Assembly: GCA_004335835.1 (NCBI GenBank)
Contig: RWJK01001733.1
Coordinates: forward strand, 73,474-137,473
Direction of reading: 5' to 3'
Length of the DNA: 64,000 nucleotides
DNA from: Scenedesmus sp. ARA3
Taxonomy: Eukaryota > Chlorophyta > Chlorophyceae > Sphaeropleales > Scenedesmaceae
The notes under the pieces are model-generated. The model had not been told where the DNA came from, searched no databases, and was given only the letters and a program-made list of their open reading frames with translations. Both the position numbers and the translations under genes were made by a program. Shown here in pieces: positions 10,833 to 22,638 of the stretch. Position 1 is the stretch's first letter; every line of letters starts with the position of its first letter.

Positions 10833-12101
10833 TGTTTACCCGGCAGCTGCCTCACCGTCTGCTGAGGCGGGCGCAAGCACTGCAGCTGCAATTACTAAGC
10901 ATGATGCACAGGAAGAGGATGCAGCAAAGACGAAAGCAGCAGCAGCGCCAGCAGCAGCACCAGCAGCAGCACCAGCAGCAGCACCAGCAGCAGGAGCTGG
11001 GCAGAGGAAGCCAGCCTCCATCCCACCCCCACCTCCCTTGCCACCTTGGCTGGCAGCTGCCAGAGGGGCGGCAAGCCCAGCAGCAGCAAGCAGTGCTGCT
11101 GCTGCAGCCGCGGCACACACAACACCGGCTGGCTGTGAGCCGGCGCAGGCCACAGCAGCAGCTCCAGCAGGGACCCCTTCACTGGCCCAGCTGCTGACAG
11201 GCAGTAACAGTACCGGCGCATCTAGTCCTGCTAAGCGGCTCAGCACAACCAACAGCAGCGACGGCACGCCAGCAGCTTTCTTGCAAAGCAGCGGCAGCAT
11301 AACTTCTGCATCTTCTGGCAAGCTTGGCACCAGTTTGGCTCTTGGTTTGGCAGCCAGCAACACCACTGCAGCAGCAGCAGCAGCAGCGAGGGCATCCTCG
11401 TTCTCATCTGTGGGCCCTTTGACGGCTGCGAGGCGCTCACTGAGTGGCAATGTCGCCTCCCGATCAGGATCACTCAGCAGGGCTACCAGCAGCAGCGCCG
11501 CTGCAGCAGCAACTCAGAACCAGCCAACCGACAGTGCTGCAACTGCAACAGCAGCTCAGTTGGACTATGCGCAAACCAGCAGCAGTGAGCTGGCGCGTGC
11601 TGCTGCCATCGCTGCACAGCAGGCAGCTGCTGCTGGTGTTGCAAGTGCTGATGAGCTGGGCCAGGGTCCCTTGGCAGCTCAGCTGAGCATGGCACGTGCA
11701 CAGCAGCAGCACATGACACACAGCCATGGTGCGCTGCTGTCGCCTGCCACGCGCCTGAGCTTGGGTGCTGCCGGCAATGACAGCAATGCCTCAAGCGGGC
11801 GGCCCTCGCTGTCATCTGAGAGCGAGGCAGCCCCAGATGCTGCTGCTGCTGGTGGAGGTAACAGCAGGTGGTCGCTTGGCGCAGCCAGCAACAGCAGCAG
11901 CACTGGCGTGCCAGCAGTGCTGGCGCGGCTGCAGCCGCCGCTGCGTGTGCCTGCAGGAGCCGGAGTGCCAAGGCGCAGCAGCAGCGACGCTGGTGGCAGC
12001 GGCAGCGGCAGTGCAGCGGCTTTTGCTGCCCGCACTGTGACTATACCGGCAGCAATGGAAAGCCAGCAGCAGCACCATCAGCAGCAGCACCATCAGCAGG
12101 C

Positions 12102-12190
<89 letters not shown>

Positions 12191-12726
12191 GATCTGCTGG
12201 AAGGCCAGCAGCAGTGCACACAGCCAAAGTGCCGCTGCTGTCGCTCGGGCAGCTGCTGAGCCGGCAGCCTGCAGGCCCAGCACCTGCAGCATCACAGGCA
12301 GCAGCAGCAGCAGCAGCATCGGCACTATCAGCTGCAGCCAGGAAAGCAGCAACTGCACCGGAATCTGAGCGGCCGCAACTGGGGCGACAGATACAACAGG
12401 ATGTGCAGCAGCAGTTTGTGCGAGGCGCTGCAACCAGCAGTGGTGGAGCCAGCGCATCTGCCAGCCCCAGCAAGCAGCAGCTTGTCAGCAAGGTGCTGGC
12501 CACAGGGCTAACAGACTTCGATGATGACAGCGATCCGTTTGACGAGCAGCAGCAGCAGCAGCAGCACACTGGGCTGTATGGCCCGGTGGTGAGTGGTGTG
12601 GGTCGACAGAGTGCTGCTGGACAGGCAGGGCTGCAGCAAGGCGGCGGTGTTGCAGCCAGCCCTGGTGTTGCAGTACAGCGGAAAGCGCCACAGCAGGGAG
12701 AGGAGTCGGATGAGTTTGACTTTTGA
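8410..12726 (+). CDS. Large poly-Gln/poly-Ala low-complexity protein
   Basis: I do not recognise a family. The final exon runs 9279-12726. Its acceptor joins in phase to an exon ending at 8962 (GCAGTCCAACA then GTGAGT), reading ...AEEQAVQ-QGQHQRPAAAQ. That exon has normal composition (LWALRAAYQALVARSFPHWY), as does the one before it (about 8466-8649 or 8660, including TLDYATLKTVYLACRLQQRL); the boundary between these two is uncertain. The last exon encodes about 1150 residues of Gln, Ala and Ser runs, including one pure run of 29 Gln. Small acidic or ordered islands interrupt it, such as SSELSFSEESYEEGY and LTDFDDDSDPFDE. The protein ends EESDEFDF. The acidic DPF and FDF motifs resemble adaptor-binding motifs, but that is speculation. 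Upstream exons are incomplete. Confidence 0.6.
12103..12189 (+). repeat. (CAG)29 run encoding poly-Gln
   Basis: This is an uninterrupted CAG run in frame within the final exon of the poly-Q gene, preceded by CAG/CAC/CAT mixtures (Q, H). Perfect purity suggests length instability between strains. Confidence 0.95.
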
Positions 12727-12935
12727 GCCAACAGCAGTTTGACGGATGGCTGGCATCATAAGCAGTAGATGTCACATCTACCCAACACGGTGTTGGGTAC
12801 TTTGAGATGCTGTCATGGCTGGGATGCTGCTGTTCTGCTGGGCATGTTGCTTTGTTTGCTTGCTCTGCAGTGATCACAATGTCCAGGCTTCTGGTGGGCT
12901 CAAGGTAACTCTGACACCCCTACATTGATACAGGC

Positions 12936-12940
12936 TGTAA
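12936..12940 (+). terminator. TGTAA polyadenylation signal candidate
   Basis: TGTAA, the usual chlorophyte polyadenylation signal, occurs 210 bases after the TGA/TGAG stop of the poly-Q gene. A five-base motif is weak evidence alone; position and orientation fit. Confidence 0.4.
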
Positions 12941-15900
12941 GTTGAGTAAGCGATGAGCTAAGGCAAGCACCCGTAGGCCATCTAGGTGTATGGCAGGCCT
13001 CTCATTGCACTAAGGGGGGCCATTCTACGCGAGCAAGCATGCAACCGGCGGGGCGGCCGCTCTTTGGTTTTGAAGTGCCACTTCTGGAATTATTCAAGGA
13101 GTGCACCTGCCAGCGTGGACCGTGCGTCCTCTAGTTGCAGATAGTTCAACACGTGTCACTGCACTGACAGCAGGCGGAGGCGACAGTAAGGCTGGGCGGG
13201 TTACACACTAAGCTGTGCCAAGTTTGATTACTACCCTGCATCCCCACACCCCATCACACCCACGACACTTTATCATTGCGACCTCCAGGCTGACGCAGCA
13301 TGCATCACAACCATTGTGGTAGTTCCAAAATCAAATGTGAAGACCAGTCAGTGCCTGAGCCTAACTGCCGTACACGGACCTGACAAGTGAACACTGAAGA
13401 CAAGGGGGCAACCTGGATTGGGCAAGAAACATGCCTACTCTGCGTGACAGAAGGCACACTCAATGATGCTCCTGCTGCTGCTGTTTAGAGACCATGGCGG
13501 AGCTCTGTGCCAGTCACAGATACACTGGGTCATGCAGCCGGACACTCCTGCCTAAACCACACTGCTCGCTGCTGTTGGTGACAGGCCCTGATCGTGCGTC
13601 ACTGCCTATGCCAAAAGTGAAAGGAGTCATCGGGTCGGGTGACCAGGCTCAAGTCCACAACACACACTGTTCATAACAAGCTACCCAACTAGCTGACTAT
13701 TGCTAGGCTGCAGCAGAGCCACTGCGACAGTGGATGGCCGGTAGGCATTGCTGATCTGGTCAGCTGGTAACTGTAGTCGTTCATCACACACACACGCACA
13801 CAGAAGCTGGTGCAAGTGCAGCACTTGCACCACTGGAAGCCTCCGCACATCAAGTGCCCAGTCTCCACACAAGACCCCAGGTGTCAGCAGCAGGCGCACA
13901 CCCACAGCACAACTGTGCTGTGCCCTGCAACCATGATCACCAATCACCTGTCTTTACACACACCAGCAGGAGGCGCACTGTACAGCTGCCACCAAAGCAG
14001 AGAACAGTGGGGCATCAAAACCACGTCAAGGTCAGTCGCAGCACGGCACATGTGGCGCCTGCAGGCATGCATCCTCGCAAGACACAGCAAGGGACAGCCC
14101 GCACAGAAGCACACCAGGCATGCAGCAGCAGCAGGGCGCTGCCTGCAAAGGTACTGCTACATGTGCTGCTGCCAGATGCTCCATGCATCACACCAGCCAG
14201 CTGATGCTGACTGGCGACATGCGCCGTGCTGCTGGTATGTATGTATATTCAAAAGTAGCCGAGTGGCACAATAACGCTAGCCGTCAGGTAGTCAAGAGGT
14301 CAAGGCACATTTTGGGTCACAAGTCACCACCAGCAGCAGTACACCAGCTGCAGCACCTGCCCATGCAACGATACACAACCAATGGCGAGCCACAAAGATG
14401 CAGTGCGCCGCACTGCAGCCTGCTGGCTCCACCTCCCACATGGTGCACCCCACCAGTCAAGTAGTAAGCTAAGGCCAACAAGCAAACCAAGTCCTCTACA
14501 CCGCCTGCAAAAGAGTGGTCAAGGTCAGAAGGGTCGTCACACACGCCTGCAAGTGCTGTCAGAGGGTCCTCGCGCTAGGTGTCACATACACAAGTCGTCA
14601 GAGGCAGCTGCAGCGGCACAAACCAGCCGGACTGCCATTCCCTCACTCCCACACACTATATAGATACGCCGCCTAAGAGCCACCAACCACACTGCTGCTG
14701 CCTGCCTTTGCCTATAAGCGGCAAAACACGGCTGCTGATAATGTCTGCTGTACCTGCTGCTGATGCTGTCGTCACTGGCTGCTGCAGCACCCAATCACAC
14801 CACACCTCCTGGCCACAAAATGGTGCGGCGGGACCGCCGTTATAAAAGGGAAAACAGAGTGTGCGCTGGCCGACCAGCTACTGTCAGCAGTCAAGGGGGC
14901 AAAGGGTGTTCGTTTCAGTGATGCGTCGGCCCGCGCAGGTTGTAGTATACAATGCGGGCCTTGGAGACGGTGCACCTGAGCAATTCGCGCGCGCACACGT
15001 GCAAAACGAGGCGCCACAAGCCAGCGCCCGGCACACAGTGACTCTCCCGTCCACAATGAAACCCCACGCTAACTCAGCTGAATGAAATCACACCAGACGT
15101 GACGCGGTGCTGCACACGTGCCAGCTGCACGCAAGGAAGCTGCGCCAAGCCATGCTGCTGCTGCTGCTGCTGGCCTGGCGTGCTGCCCGCTGCTGGGCGT
15201 GCAGTGAGAGCGCGTGTGTGTCTGCTGCAGCAGTGCAAGGGGCCGGCGCCTGCGCCTGCCCCGCATGAGACGCCAAAGGAACCAAGAGCATAGTATGCGC
15301 TGCAGCTATCCCCCGACCTGCCCAACCTGCCAAGAAGATGAGGGCCTAACTGACCACATGAGAACAGGTATGCCATAGTTAGCAGCACCACCGCCACCTA
15401 GGCAGCAGTGCACGCGACGATAGCTACGCGCCTAGCGAGCAACCATACGTGGATGCAATGCTATGGTTCGTATATGCATTGCCGCCAGTGATCGAGCGCC
15501 CACTAGCAGTTGCAGCCAGCACAAGCACCGCGAGATACGCAGCAGGCACACACAACAACCACACACTGCGGCCCATGCCACACACGCAACAACACGTAGC
15601 TGGCCTCTGCGTCAGCGATCCACAAGCAAGGCATTCATGCCGGCTGGTCTGCTCTAGTATGCAGCTGCCTACATGCCATGCACATGCCTACCCTGCTGGA
15701 TGCCTATCATGATGAGCAGTACCGCTGTCCTAGCATTGCCATACCCGCCACTGACAACAGGCACCAGGAACCCTCCAGCATCACACGTGTACCGCCTGCA
15801 CGTCAGCCAGCACGCAACTTGCAGGAAAGCTTGCAGGACAGCTTGCAGGACACTCGCAGGACACCTGCATGTGTGCGGCTGCGAAGCCATGCCCCTGGTA

Positions 15901-17556
15901 AATCGCCACCAGACAAGCACACTGTATGCGTTAACACGCGTGCATGCTGCAACGCCCGCACAAGCAACACAACAGCAGCAAGAGGGGCTCAAGAGCCACT
16001 GCCAGCACTGCTGTGCAGCCGTTGTGCGGTGCACAACGCAGCTGTACCCATTGTGACATGCACGGCGAGCAACGCGTTTGCTCAGCAAGTGCGCCGGCCG
16101 CTGTTCACTGGTGGCAACGGCTGTTGGTTCAGAGCTGAGTGCCACTCAGGCGCCTTGCGCATCTGCCCCTTTCCAGCTACCAACCCAGCCACACCCCGTT
16201 CCATTCCAGAACTAGTCAACACATACCCACACTACTAGCAGCCGAGGGGGCAGTCACTACTGCGCTGCGTGCCTGCCTGACTGTGGCAAGCAGTTCCAGC
16301 AGCCACTGTGGCTCTGCATGTGCTGCATGCTGCCCGTGAGTTGCAAGCCTACAAAGCTGCTGCTGCTGCTGCTGCTGGGCCCATCTGGTAGGCTACACAC
16401 ACCCGTCACACCAACACACGAGAGCTCATGCTACACGCACAGGGTTGCACCTGTGCCGTCTGCACTCAGGCATAGCCGCCACACATGCGTGGAGAGCTGA
16501 CCTATGGAGACAAACAGAACGACATACACTTTTGCACGCACGCACACACACTAAAGTAAACTGACAAGTAAGCGGGTACGCTGTCAGGGACATGTCTGGG
16601 CAAGGTGACTGCGGGGTAACAGGGTACACTACATGAGCCAGCCAGTGGCATTCAATGGCAATGCTTCAAGTCATGCTGCTGCTGGTGGCCTGCGCTACAT
16701 GAAGTGCTCAGGACATTAGCGTACATACAAATCCAATCACCTACAGAGGCAGCTCCCAGCCTGGCAGTCGCCACTGTCGCCACTATAACTACCCATAAAA
16801 AGCACAGGTGCAACGGCACAAGGTGGATAGTGATGCACACAAAACTGCCCCGCCCAGCCGCACTAATGCAGAAGCTGTCACAGCCGTAGCCCTCACCAGC
16901 ACTGCACAACGCACTAACCAAGCTTCCAAACTCAAAACGGCAAACATTCGAGTAGCACCACCACAAGAGGCAGGGAGCATAGATCGCCCGTGCATAACAG
17001 CAGGCCGCCTGTGAGCCAGCCCTAGTGTGGCATGGCAGCACAGGCACAACCAACACTCAACAGGTTGGGCACACTAAGACAATCGCTCCAATGAAATCAG
17101 TGGAGGCAGTCCATCACCGCACCCAGTCAGTCGGCCCAGCCCACTGCAGCTTGAGACAAGCTGCTGGCATCGCAGCTCAGCAGCAGCCGAGTGTGTGCAG
17201 GCAACACTGGCAGCAGCAGCGCCCACCCCTGCTGCAGACTGTCCACAGGGCAGCACTGACAACACAACCCTAGCTGCTGCACTGCAACCAGCAGCAGTCA
17301 CAGCAGCAGCTGCCCAGCCCACTACGCTGACGCCTACGCTACGTGCGCTGCAGGGAGCGCACCGCACCGCGCACTGCATCCTGCCAGCAAAATTCAGCTG
17401 ACTAACTAGCCAGCCCTGCCAGCCGGCAAGCCCACTAGTCAAGCAGCGAGCAGGTGCTACTCCCTGCTGCCCAGCCCAGCCCAACCCTGGCAGCAGCCAG
17501 CCACGCGCCGCAGCAGCAGGCACTGCTGCTGCTGCCGCCGCTGCTGCTGCAGCACC
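12941..17556. other. 4.6-kb region between convergent genes; no supported gene
   Basis: It lies between the 3' ends of the plus-strand poly-Q gene and the minus-strand RRM gene. It contains short open frames, an RRM-gene 3' UTR of unknown length, scattered CA-rich stretches, and short TTGCAGGA-type repeats near 15825-15870. None of the frames shows a domain or phased exons. A TATA-like box lies at 14841. Confidence 0.45.
14841..14848 (+). promoter_or_regulatory. TATA box-like element
   Basis: TATAAAAG in the plus direction, followed by a purine-rich leader. The only downstream frame (14861-15085) is short and unrecognised, so this may drive a short transcript or be coincidental. Confidence 0.25.
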
Positions 17557-19242
17557 CTAGCTGGCTGACCAGCCGGCAGCAGAGCCTGCGCCAAACGAGG
17601 CAAACTCTGGCGGCGTGCCCAGCGGCGACGTGCCAGGCAGGTGCGCCACTGGGTCTGCGCCGTAGCCTGCTGCTGCTGCCACCTGGTCTGCTGACTGGTA
17701 GCCGGCAGTGTCTGGCTGGTGCGCAAACTGCTGCGGCCCTGGCTGCGAGAAGTTGGGGAAGCCGCCCACGCCAGCACCCAGCCCACCACCGTAGCCTGCC
17801 TTAGCCATGGCGGCAGCAGCAGCAGCCGCCGCTGCTGCTGCGCCAGGCTGCAGGTCTGGCCGCCCTGCTGCTGCTGCTGCTGCTGCTAGCCCCAGCTTGC
17901 CGCCCATGCTCATGTCCAGCTGCCCAGGGTAGCCGTTGAGCTGCCCCTGCTGGCCGAGCTGCTGCTGCTGCTGCTGGAGCTGCTGCTGCAAGCTGTTGAG
18001 GTTGTACATGCCGCCTACTGGGCTGCTGCCTGGTTGCACTAGCCCTGCCTGCTCTGCCCCAAAGCCGAGCCCGCCATACATGCCAAACTGCTGCTGCATG
18101 CCGGGGAAGCGGCCGCCAGCAGCAGCGCCGCCGGGCGCCGGGCTGTAGCGGTTGCCGCCGGGCATCTGCTGCGAGTACTGCACTGGCAGGCCGCCGCTGT
18201 ACGGCCCTCGATCCTGCGGGCTGTTGCTGCCGTAGCCGCCGACAATGGATGCGCGCGGGCTGGGGCCAGCGCCCTGGCCATAGCCGCGCGCATACGCTGC
18301 AGCTGGCAGCCCTGGCTGCCGGAAGCCATACGGCGGCGCCCGCCCTGGCGGGAAGGCAGCTGCTACTGGCATGCCAGCACCCCTGCCTGGGAAGAAAGGT
18401 GGCGCCCTGCGCGCTGCAGGTGGCATCTGATCCCTTGGCACTGCTGGCTTTATCTCAATCTGCTTGTCGTGGATGTTCTGCATGGCTCCATGGCTGAACA
18501 CGTTATCAACTGAATCCTCCTCTGCGAAGGTGATGAAGCCAAAGCCCCGCGGCCGCTTGTTGTCGTGGTCATACATGACCACGGCATCATCGACCTGCCC
18601 GAACTGCTCAAAGTACTGGCGCAGCACCTGCTCATCCACAGAGGGAGCCAAGCCCCCAACAAAGATTTTTCGTGTTTTCTGAGCTGCATCAGCTGGCTGG
18701 CTGGGCGTAGGGTTGTCCTCCTTGGGGACTGCCTTCTTGGCCTCGACCTGCGAGTGCGTGGATAAGCAAAGCGTCAGCGGAGCCCCATGCCTGCACTGCA
18801 GCATGCATAGACCCATTCATGAACAGCAGCTGCAACCAAGTCAAGACTGTGAAGTCCTCAGGGCACATTACTCAAGCCTGGCACCACCTCACTCCAGCTG
18901 GGCCTACCTCTCTTCGGTCGATAGTGTGCTTGCTGGCCACCACCTTGTCAGCAACCTCCGAGCTTTCAAAAACTACAAAGCCGAAGCCACGCGGCCTGCC
19001 CGTGTTGCGGTCATAGCTCACAAAGGCCTCCAGCACCGAGCCAAAATTCTCGAAGTAGCTGCGCAGCTTGGCGTCACTTGTCTGCAAGAACACAAGACAA
19101 GGAACCCGTGAGCGCCCCGACTTAGCCTGGAAGGGGCCCTACTGCCAGGCCCGGCTGTGAGCTGATTGTTGCGCCTTGCGGTCACCTCCCAAGACAGCCC
19201 TCCTATGAACACCTTGTTGGACTGTTTATTTTCACCGCTCAT
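17557..19242 (-). CDS. Two-RRM RNA-binding protein, Musashi/hnRNP A-B type
   Basis: It binds single-stranded RNA and probably acts in mRNA regulation. Exons are 19186-19242, 18908-19081 and 17557-18747, all phase 0, giving 473 residues. RRM1 starts at residue ~10 with RNP2 VFIGGL and has RNP1 RPRGFGFVVF. RRM2 (about residues 95-175) has IFVGGL and RPRGFGFITF. The linker VEAKKAVPKEDN matches the Musashi/DAZAP1 pattern. The remaining ~290 residues are Gly, Ala, Gln, Pro, Met and Tyr-rich with no folded domain, and look prion-like. Donors include GTGACC and GTAGGC. The 19-codon first exon ends inside RRM1. The exact orthologue cannot be fixed from sequence alone. Confidence 0.92.
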
Positions 19243-19995
19243 TTTTCTAAGTGTGCTGTGGTGCTGTCCTCATCTACTGCCCCAACTGCGTTGTCTCATT
19301 GCGCGGATTTCGAGCGCTGCCAGCACAACATCCAGCACAGCCGATACAGCACATAACAACAAGCAGAGATCAAGTGCGTGCGTCCACTCGGACACAGCAG
19401 AGTGGCGCCAAAGCTGCTTCAAGTAAACCTCGCGGTCTAGGCCAGCTGCGGTGTAAGGCCCCTATTTGGCACGGCCAGCCTTCATTAGGGATCAGGCGGT
19501 CTTGTGTGCAACTAGTACCGGGGCTACAGGGTCGGGCAAGCGTTCCTGCAAGCCTGTCCGACTGGCAGTGGTGGGCGCGGCTGGCAGGGACTCTCTCGCA
19601 GGATGAAAGCATGCACAGAATAGAATGTGCGTGCTGCCACTAGCAAAACATTGGCGAGCGAAGGCCTCGCTGTGGTGCCTTCTTGGCGCCAAAATGCAAA
19701 TCCGAAAACTCACAACGCAGGATGCCAGCAAAGCAAGCAAAACTTCAAAACAAGTACATCAGCAGCACTTCATCGAGCGGCATTTGAGCCATCCTGCACG
19801 TGCCCAGAAGACAGCAGCCAGCAGCAGCAGTTGCTGTCGCGCAGTGGTGCTGCCCACATGCTGACAGGTGCAGAAGCAAATCAACTGCCACAGCATTGCT
19901 GTCTCATACAAAAGTGCTGGAAAAGGCATCATATAGCAACAGCAAGCGCCAACAAATGGTACTCCAAGCCCGCTGTGCCCCAGATGCCGCCCTGT

Positions 19996-21604
19996 TCAAC
20001 CACTGCCGTTGTTGCTGCTGTTGCCACAAGGCTGCTGCCATGTTCCTGCCCAGTTTCTGACCCGTGAAGGAAGGGCCGACACTGCTGTGCTGCGCATGTG
20101 CATTAGCTGTTCCTGTCCACTGTTGGATTGCTGCTGTTGCGGTTTGCTGGCTGCGTCTACAAGGCCGTGCACCTGTGGAACAAGCAGAAGAGGAGCATAC
20201 AGACACAGTACAACACACTTCAGTAACGTCAGTGGGTGTGCGAGACGAGTGACAGAGGGGTGTCCCAGCACAGTCAAAAAAGGTTTGACACACCAAAACA
20301 GGTGCAATGCCCGTGGTCCAGCAGTCGCCGCACAAGCCAACGCTTCCAATTGCGATCATGAAGACCAGCTGCGCAGTACTGACAACAGATAACGTACACC
20401 CGTGTGTCGCCTGTGACACTCGGTCAACTGCTACTGCGTGGAAAGCAACGTAATGCTGTTGCGCACAGCGCACCGTATGCTTAGGCATTTGAACTGAACA
20501 GCATGTATAAACACACCACAAACATTGCAGTGCGATGTAGACATACTGCACAAAGTAATGCTTCTCCTATTTGCAGCAGCATGTGCACTGTGCAGCAGCA
20601 CTAGCTGCACACCATCCTATGCACTGCTGCCATGTGTGCAATCCCAGTTAGGATGCTGTTGCTTTTGTTCACTGCACTCACCTCAGTGAAGCACTGGTGC
20701 TGGTCCTGCTGCCGCACCATCATCATGAGCTCCACAAGTGCCTCAGTGCTCACATCGGCACACGGCCTTGGCAGGCTTGCATGAGGCGCTGATGACGCCG
20801 CCGCTAGAAAGCTGAGAGTGGCTGCTGCTATATGGTGATTGTTGTTGCATAGCAATATCAAGGGGAAGAGCATGTGGACTTATGGATGTTTGGCACCCGC
20901 ACGCTGCATTTGTTATCTGCTGCAGCTGTTTTCATTGATCCAGGCCAGCTGCAGCTGTTTTTATTGCTCCAGGCCAGCTGCAGCTGCTGCTGTTGCGAAC
21001 GGTGCCTGTGCCATGCCGAGACGCCCTGCGCAGCACAGTTGTGGTAAACAGGATGAGTGGAAAACAGTGTCAGTGGATGCCGGCTCAACACACGTTTGCT
21101 TATGATCTATGTAGCTGCACAGTGTTGTTGTCGAGCTTGTCGACACCATGCATCAGCACACCAGCTGCGGCAACATGCACACAAGACTCGAACCATATTT
21201 CCTTGCTTAGCTGCTACGCTTGATCTGACGGCTGACGCTGCGTACAGCTGCAGTGCAGGCGAAGTTGTAGACAGGCATCACTGCACAGCAGCGCCCAGCA
21301 CGTGCTCACCTTCCACACGCCCGTATAGCAGACCAGGTGCAGGGTGCATGGTCTGCCTTATGGACCGTGAAGCAAGCGGTGTAAGACTTTCATGATGAAT
21401 CAATTTGTGGCTGTGCTGATGTCCTTCTGCCAGTACAGCCAGCACCAACAGCAGGGGGGCGTGTTTGACCAGGACTATGAGCCCGGCTGCAGGAGGAAAG
21501 TGTGTCAGCAAGTTGTAACTTATATAAGCAGTTGCTGATTGACCAACCCTCGGCCTCGTGCGCCGCGCTGGGTGAAAGCGCTCATGGCGCCCCTTCCGGC
21601 CCAA
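19996..21604 (-). CDS. Hypothetical protein, three phased exons
   Basis: I do not recognise the family. Exon 1 (21310-21604) starts MGRKGRHERFHPARRTRPRV, a basic N-terminus that could be an organelle presequence. It contains one hydrophobic stretch (GLIVLVKHAPLLLVLAVLAE) and ends at GTGAGC. Exon 2 (20682-20803) includes CADVSTEALVELMMMVRQQD and ends at GTGAGT. Exon 3 (19996-20172) opens at a TGTTCCACAG acceptor and reads VHGLVDAASKPQQQQ to a stop. Exon lengths of 295, 122 and 177 bases keep one frame and give 197 residues. Phase agreement is the main support, and it could arise by chance in stop-poor sequence. It lies upstream of the RRM gene on the same strand. Confidence 0.35.
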
Positions 21605-22193
21605 GCTTCTGAAAGGTGCCAGCGCCCTGCAGCCGGCTGGTCAGACAGCGTGCAACACGGTTGCATCATCTGCTTGGGACAAGTTGGTGCAAGCTAGCTG
21701 CGCCTGGCTGTCTCCTACAAGGCAGAGCAGGCAGAGCTCTTCTGCACACGCTGCCCGGCTGTTTGCCTGCCGACAAGGGCTCTCAGGAGGAGCCAGCCAG
21801 CACAAGCAAATTCTGATGTAAAAAAACATTGTATAGGCAACTGCTATCATCCAACAGAGAGACCAGTGGCGAGTTTCGCCTTGCAACCCCCTGGCAATCA
21901 GATGCAAGCAGCGGAACGGTGACACACATGCATGCAGCGTGCAAATGAGCGAGGTCGAGGTTAGGCCCGCTGCAAATAAGCCGCGCAGCATCGTTGCTAA
22001 CTCCTAAAACCACACCACCCCAACACACAGGTTGCTTGATCAGATCAACCAGGTGATCCCGCTTAGCCCAGCCCACTTTCGCTACTTTATTCGCATTGCA
22101 AGCAACATGCGCAATCCATTTGAGTGCTGGGGTTCCTCAGCTGTTGGAAAGCGGCGAACAGTAATCATGACACAAAGTGTCATGGCAGCAGCA

Positions 22194-22492
22194 TAGGGTT
22201 TCCCTTCGGCCAAAATCCGCCATAGCGGGGATGCAACGGGGATGCAATTGCATTGCAACTGTCAAAATGGAATCTTGAGGAATTTACGGGTCTGCACCCT
22301 CTGCGAGCCGAAAAAATCCCGGATTCGGGTTCTGCATGTTCGAAAACCTTTGTTTGCCCAGTTCCGCGGCCGGTCGCTCAATATTATGCGAGAAAACCAC
22401 AAAGGAATCTTTTCAGAAATGCAACCGGAGTGCAACGGGAGTGCAATTTTGGGCCAATGGCGATGGCGGATTTTGGCCAAAGGGAAACCCTA
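22194..22492. mobile_element. Tc1/mariner-type MITE with TA target duplication
   Basis: The element (22196-22490, 295 bp) has 28-bp terminal inverted repeats starting GGGTTTCCCTTYGGCCAAAA, with one mismatch between ends. Both ends are flanked by TA. Subterminal copies of TGCAACGGGRATGCAAT-like sequence lie inside each end. There is no coding capacity. TA flanks and short terminal repeats suggest mobilisation by a Tc1/mariner-like transposase elsewhere. It sits about 150 bp beyond the stop of the OPR-like gene, probably in its 3' UTR. Confidence 0.85.
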
Positions 22493-22638
22493 TGGCCTGG
22501 ACACTAGGGTTATCACAGTGGGCAGAAAGTGGTGTTTCCCTCCTCTTGACATTTTCAGCCTTCAGACGATACCATCGCACTCAATCTGTTCTAGCACACT
22601 GGCAACACGCAGAAGCCGAGCAGTGTCTAACTGTGCAC

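Noticed and set aside
12093..12731. Antisense Cys/Ser-rich frame opposite the poly-Q exon
   Set aside because: A shadow of CAG repeats read as CTG/TGC; no independent evidence.
14861..15085. Short plus-strand frame below a TATA-like box
   Set aside because: 75 codons with no domain; TATA match alone is not enough to call a gene.
21783..22076. 98-codon minus-strand frame starting MGWAKRDHLV
   Set aside because: No domain, and I found no phased splice link to the neighbouring tentative gene.
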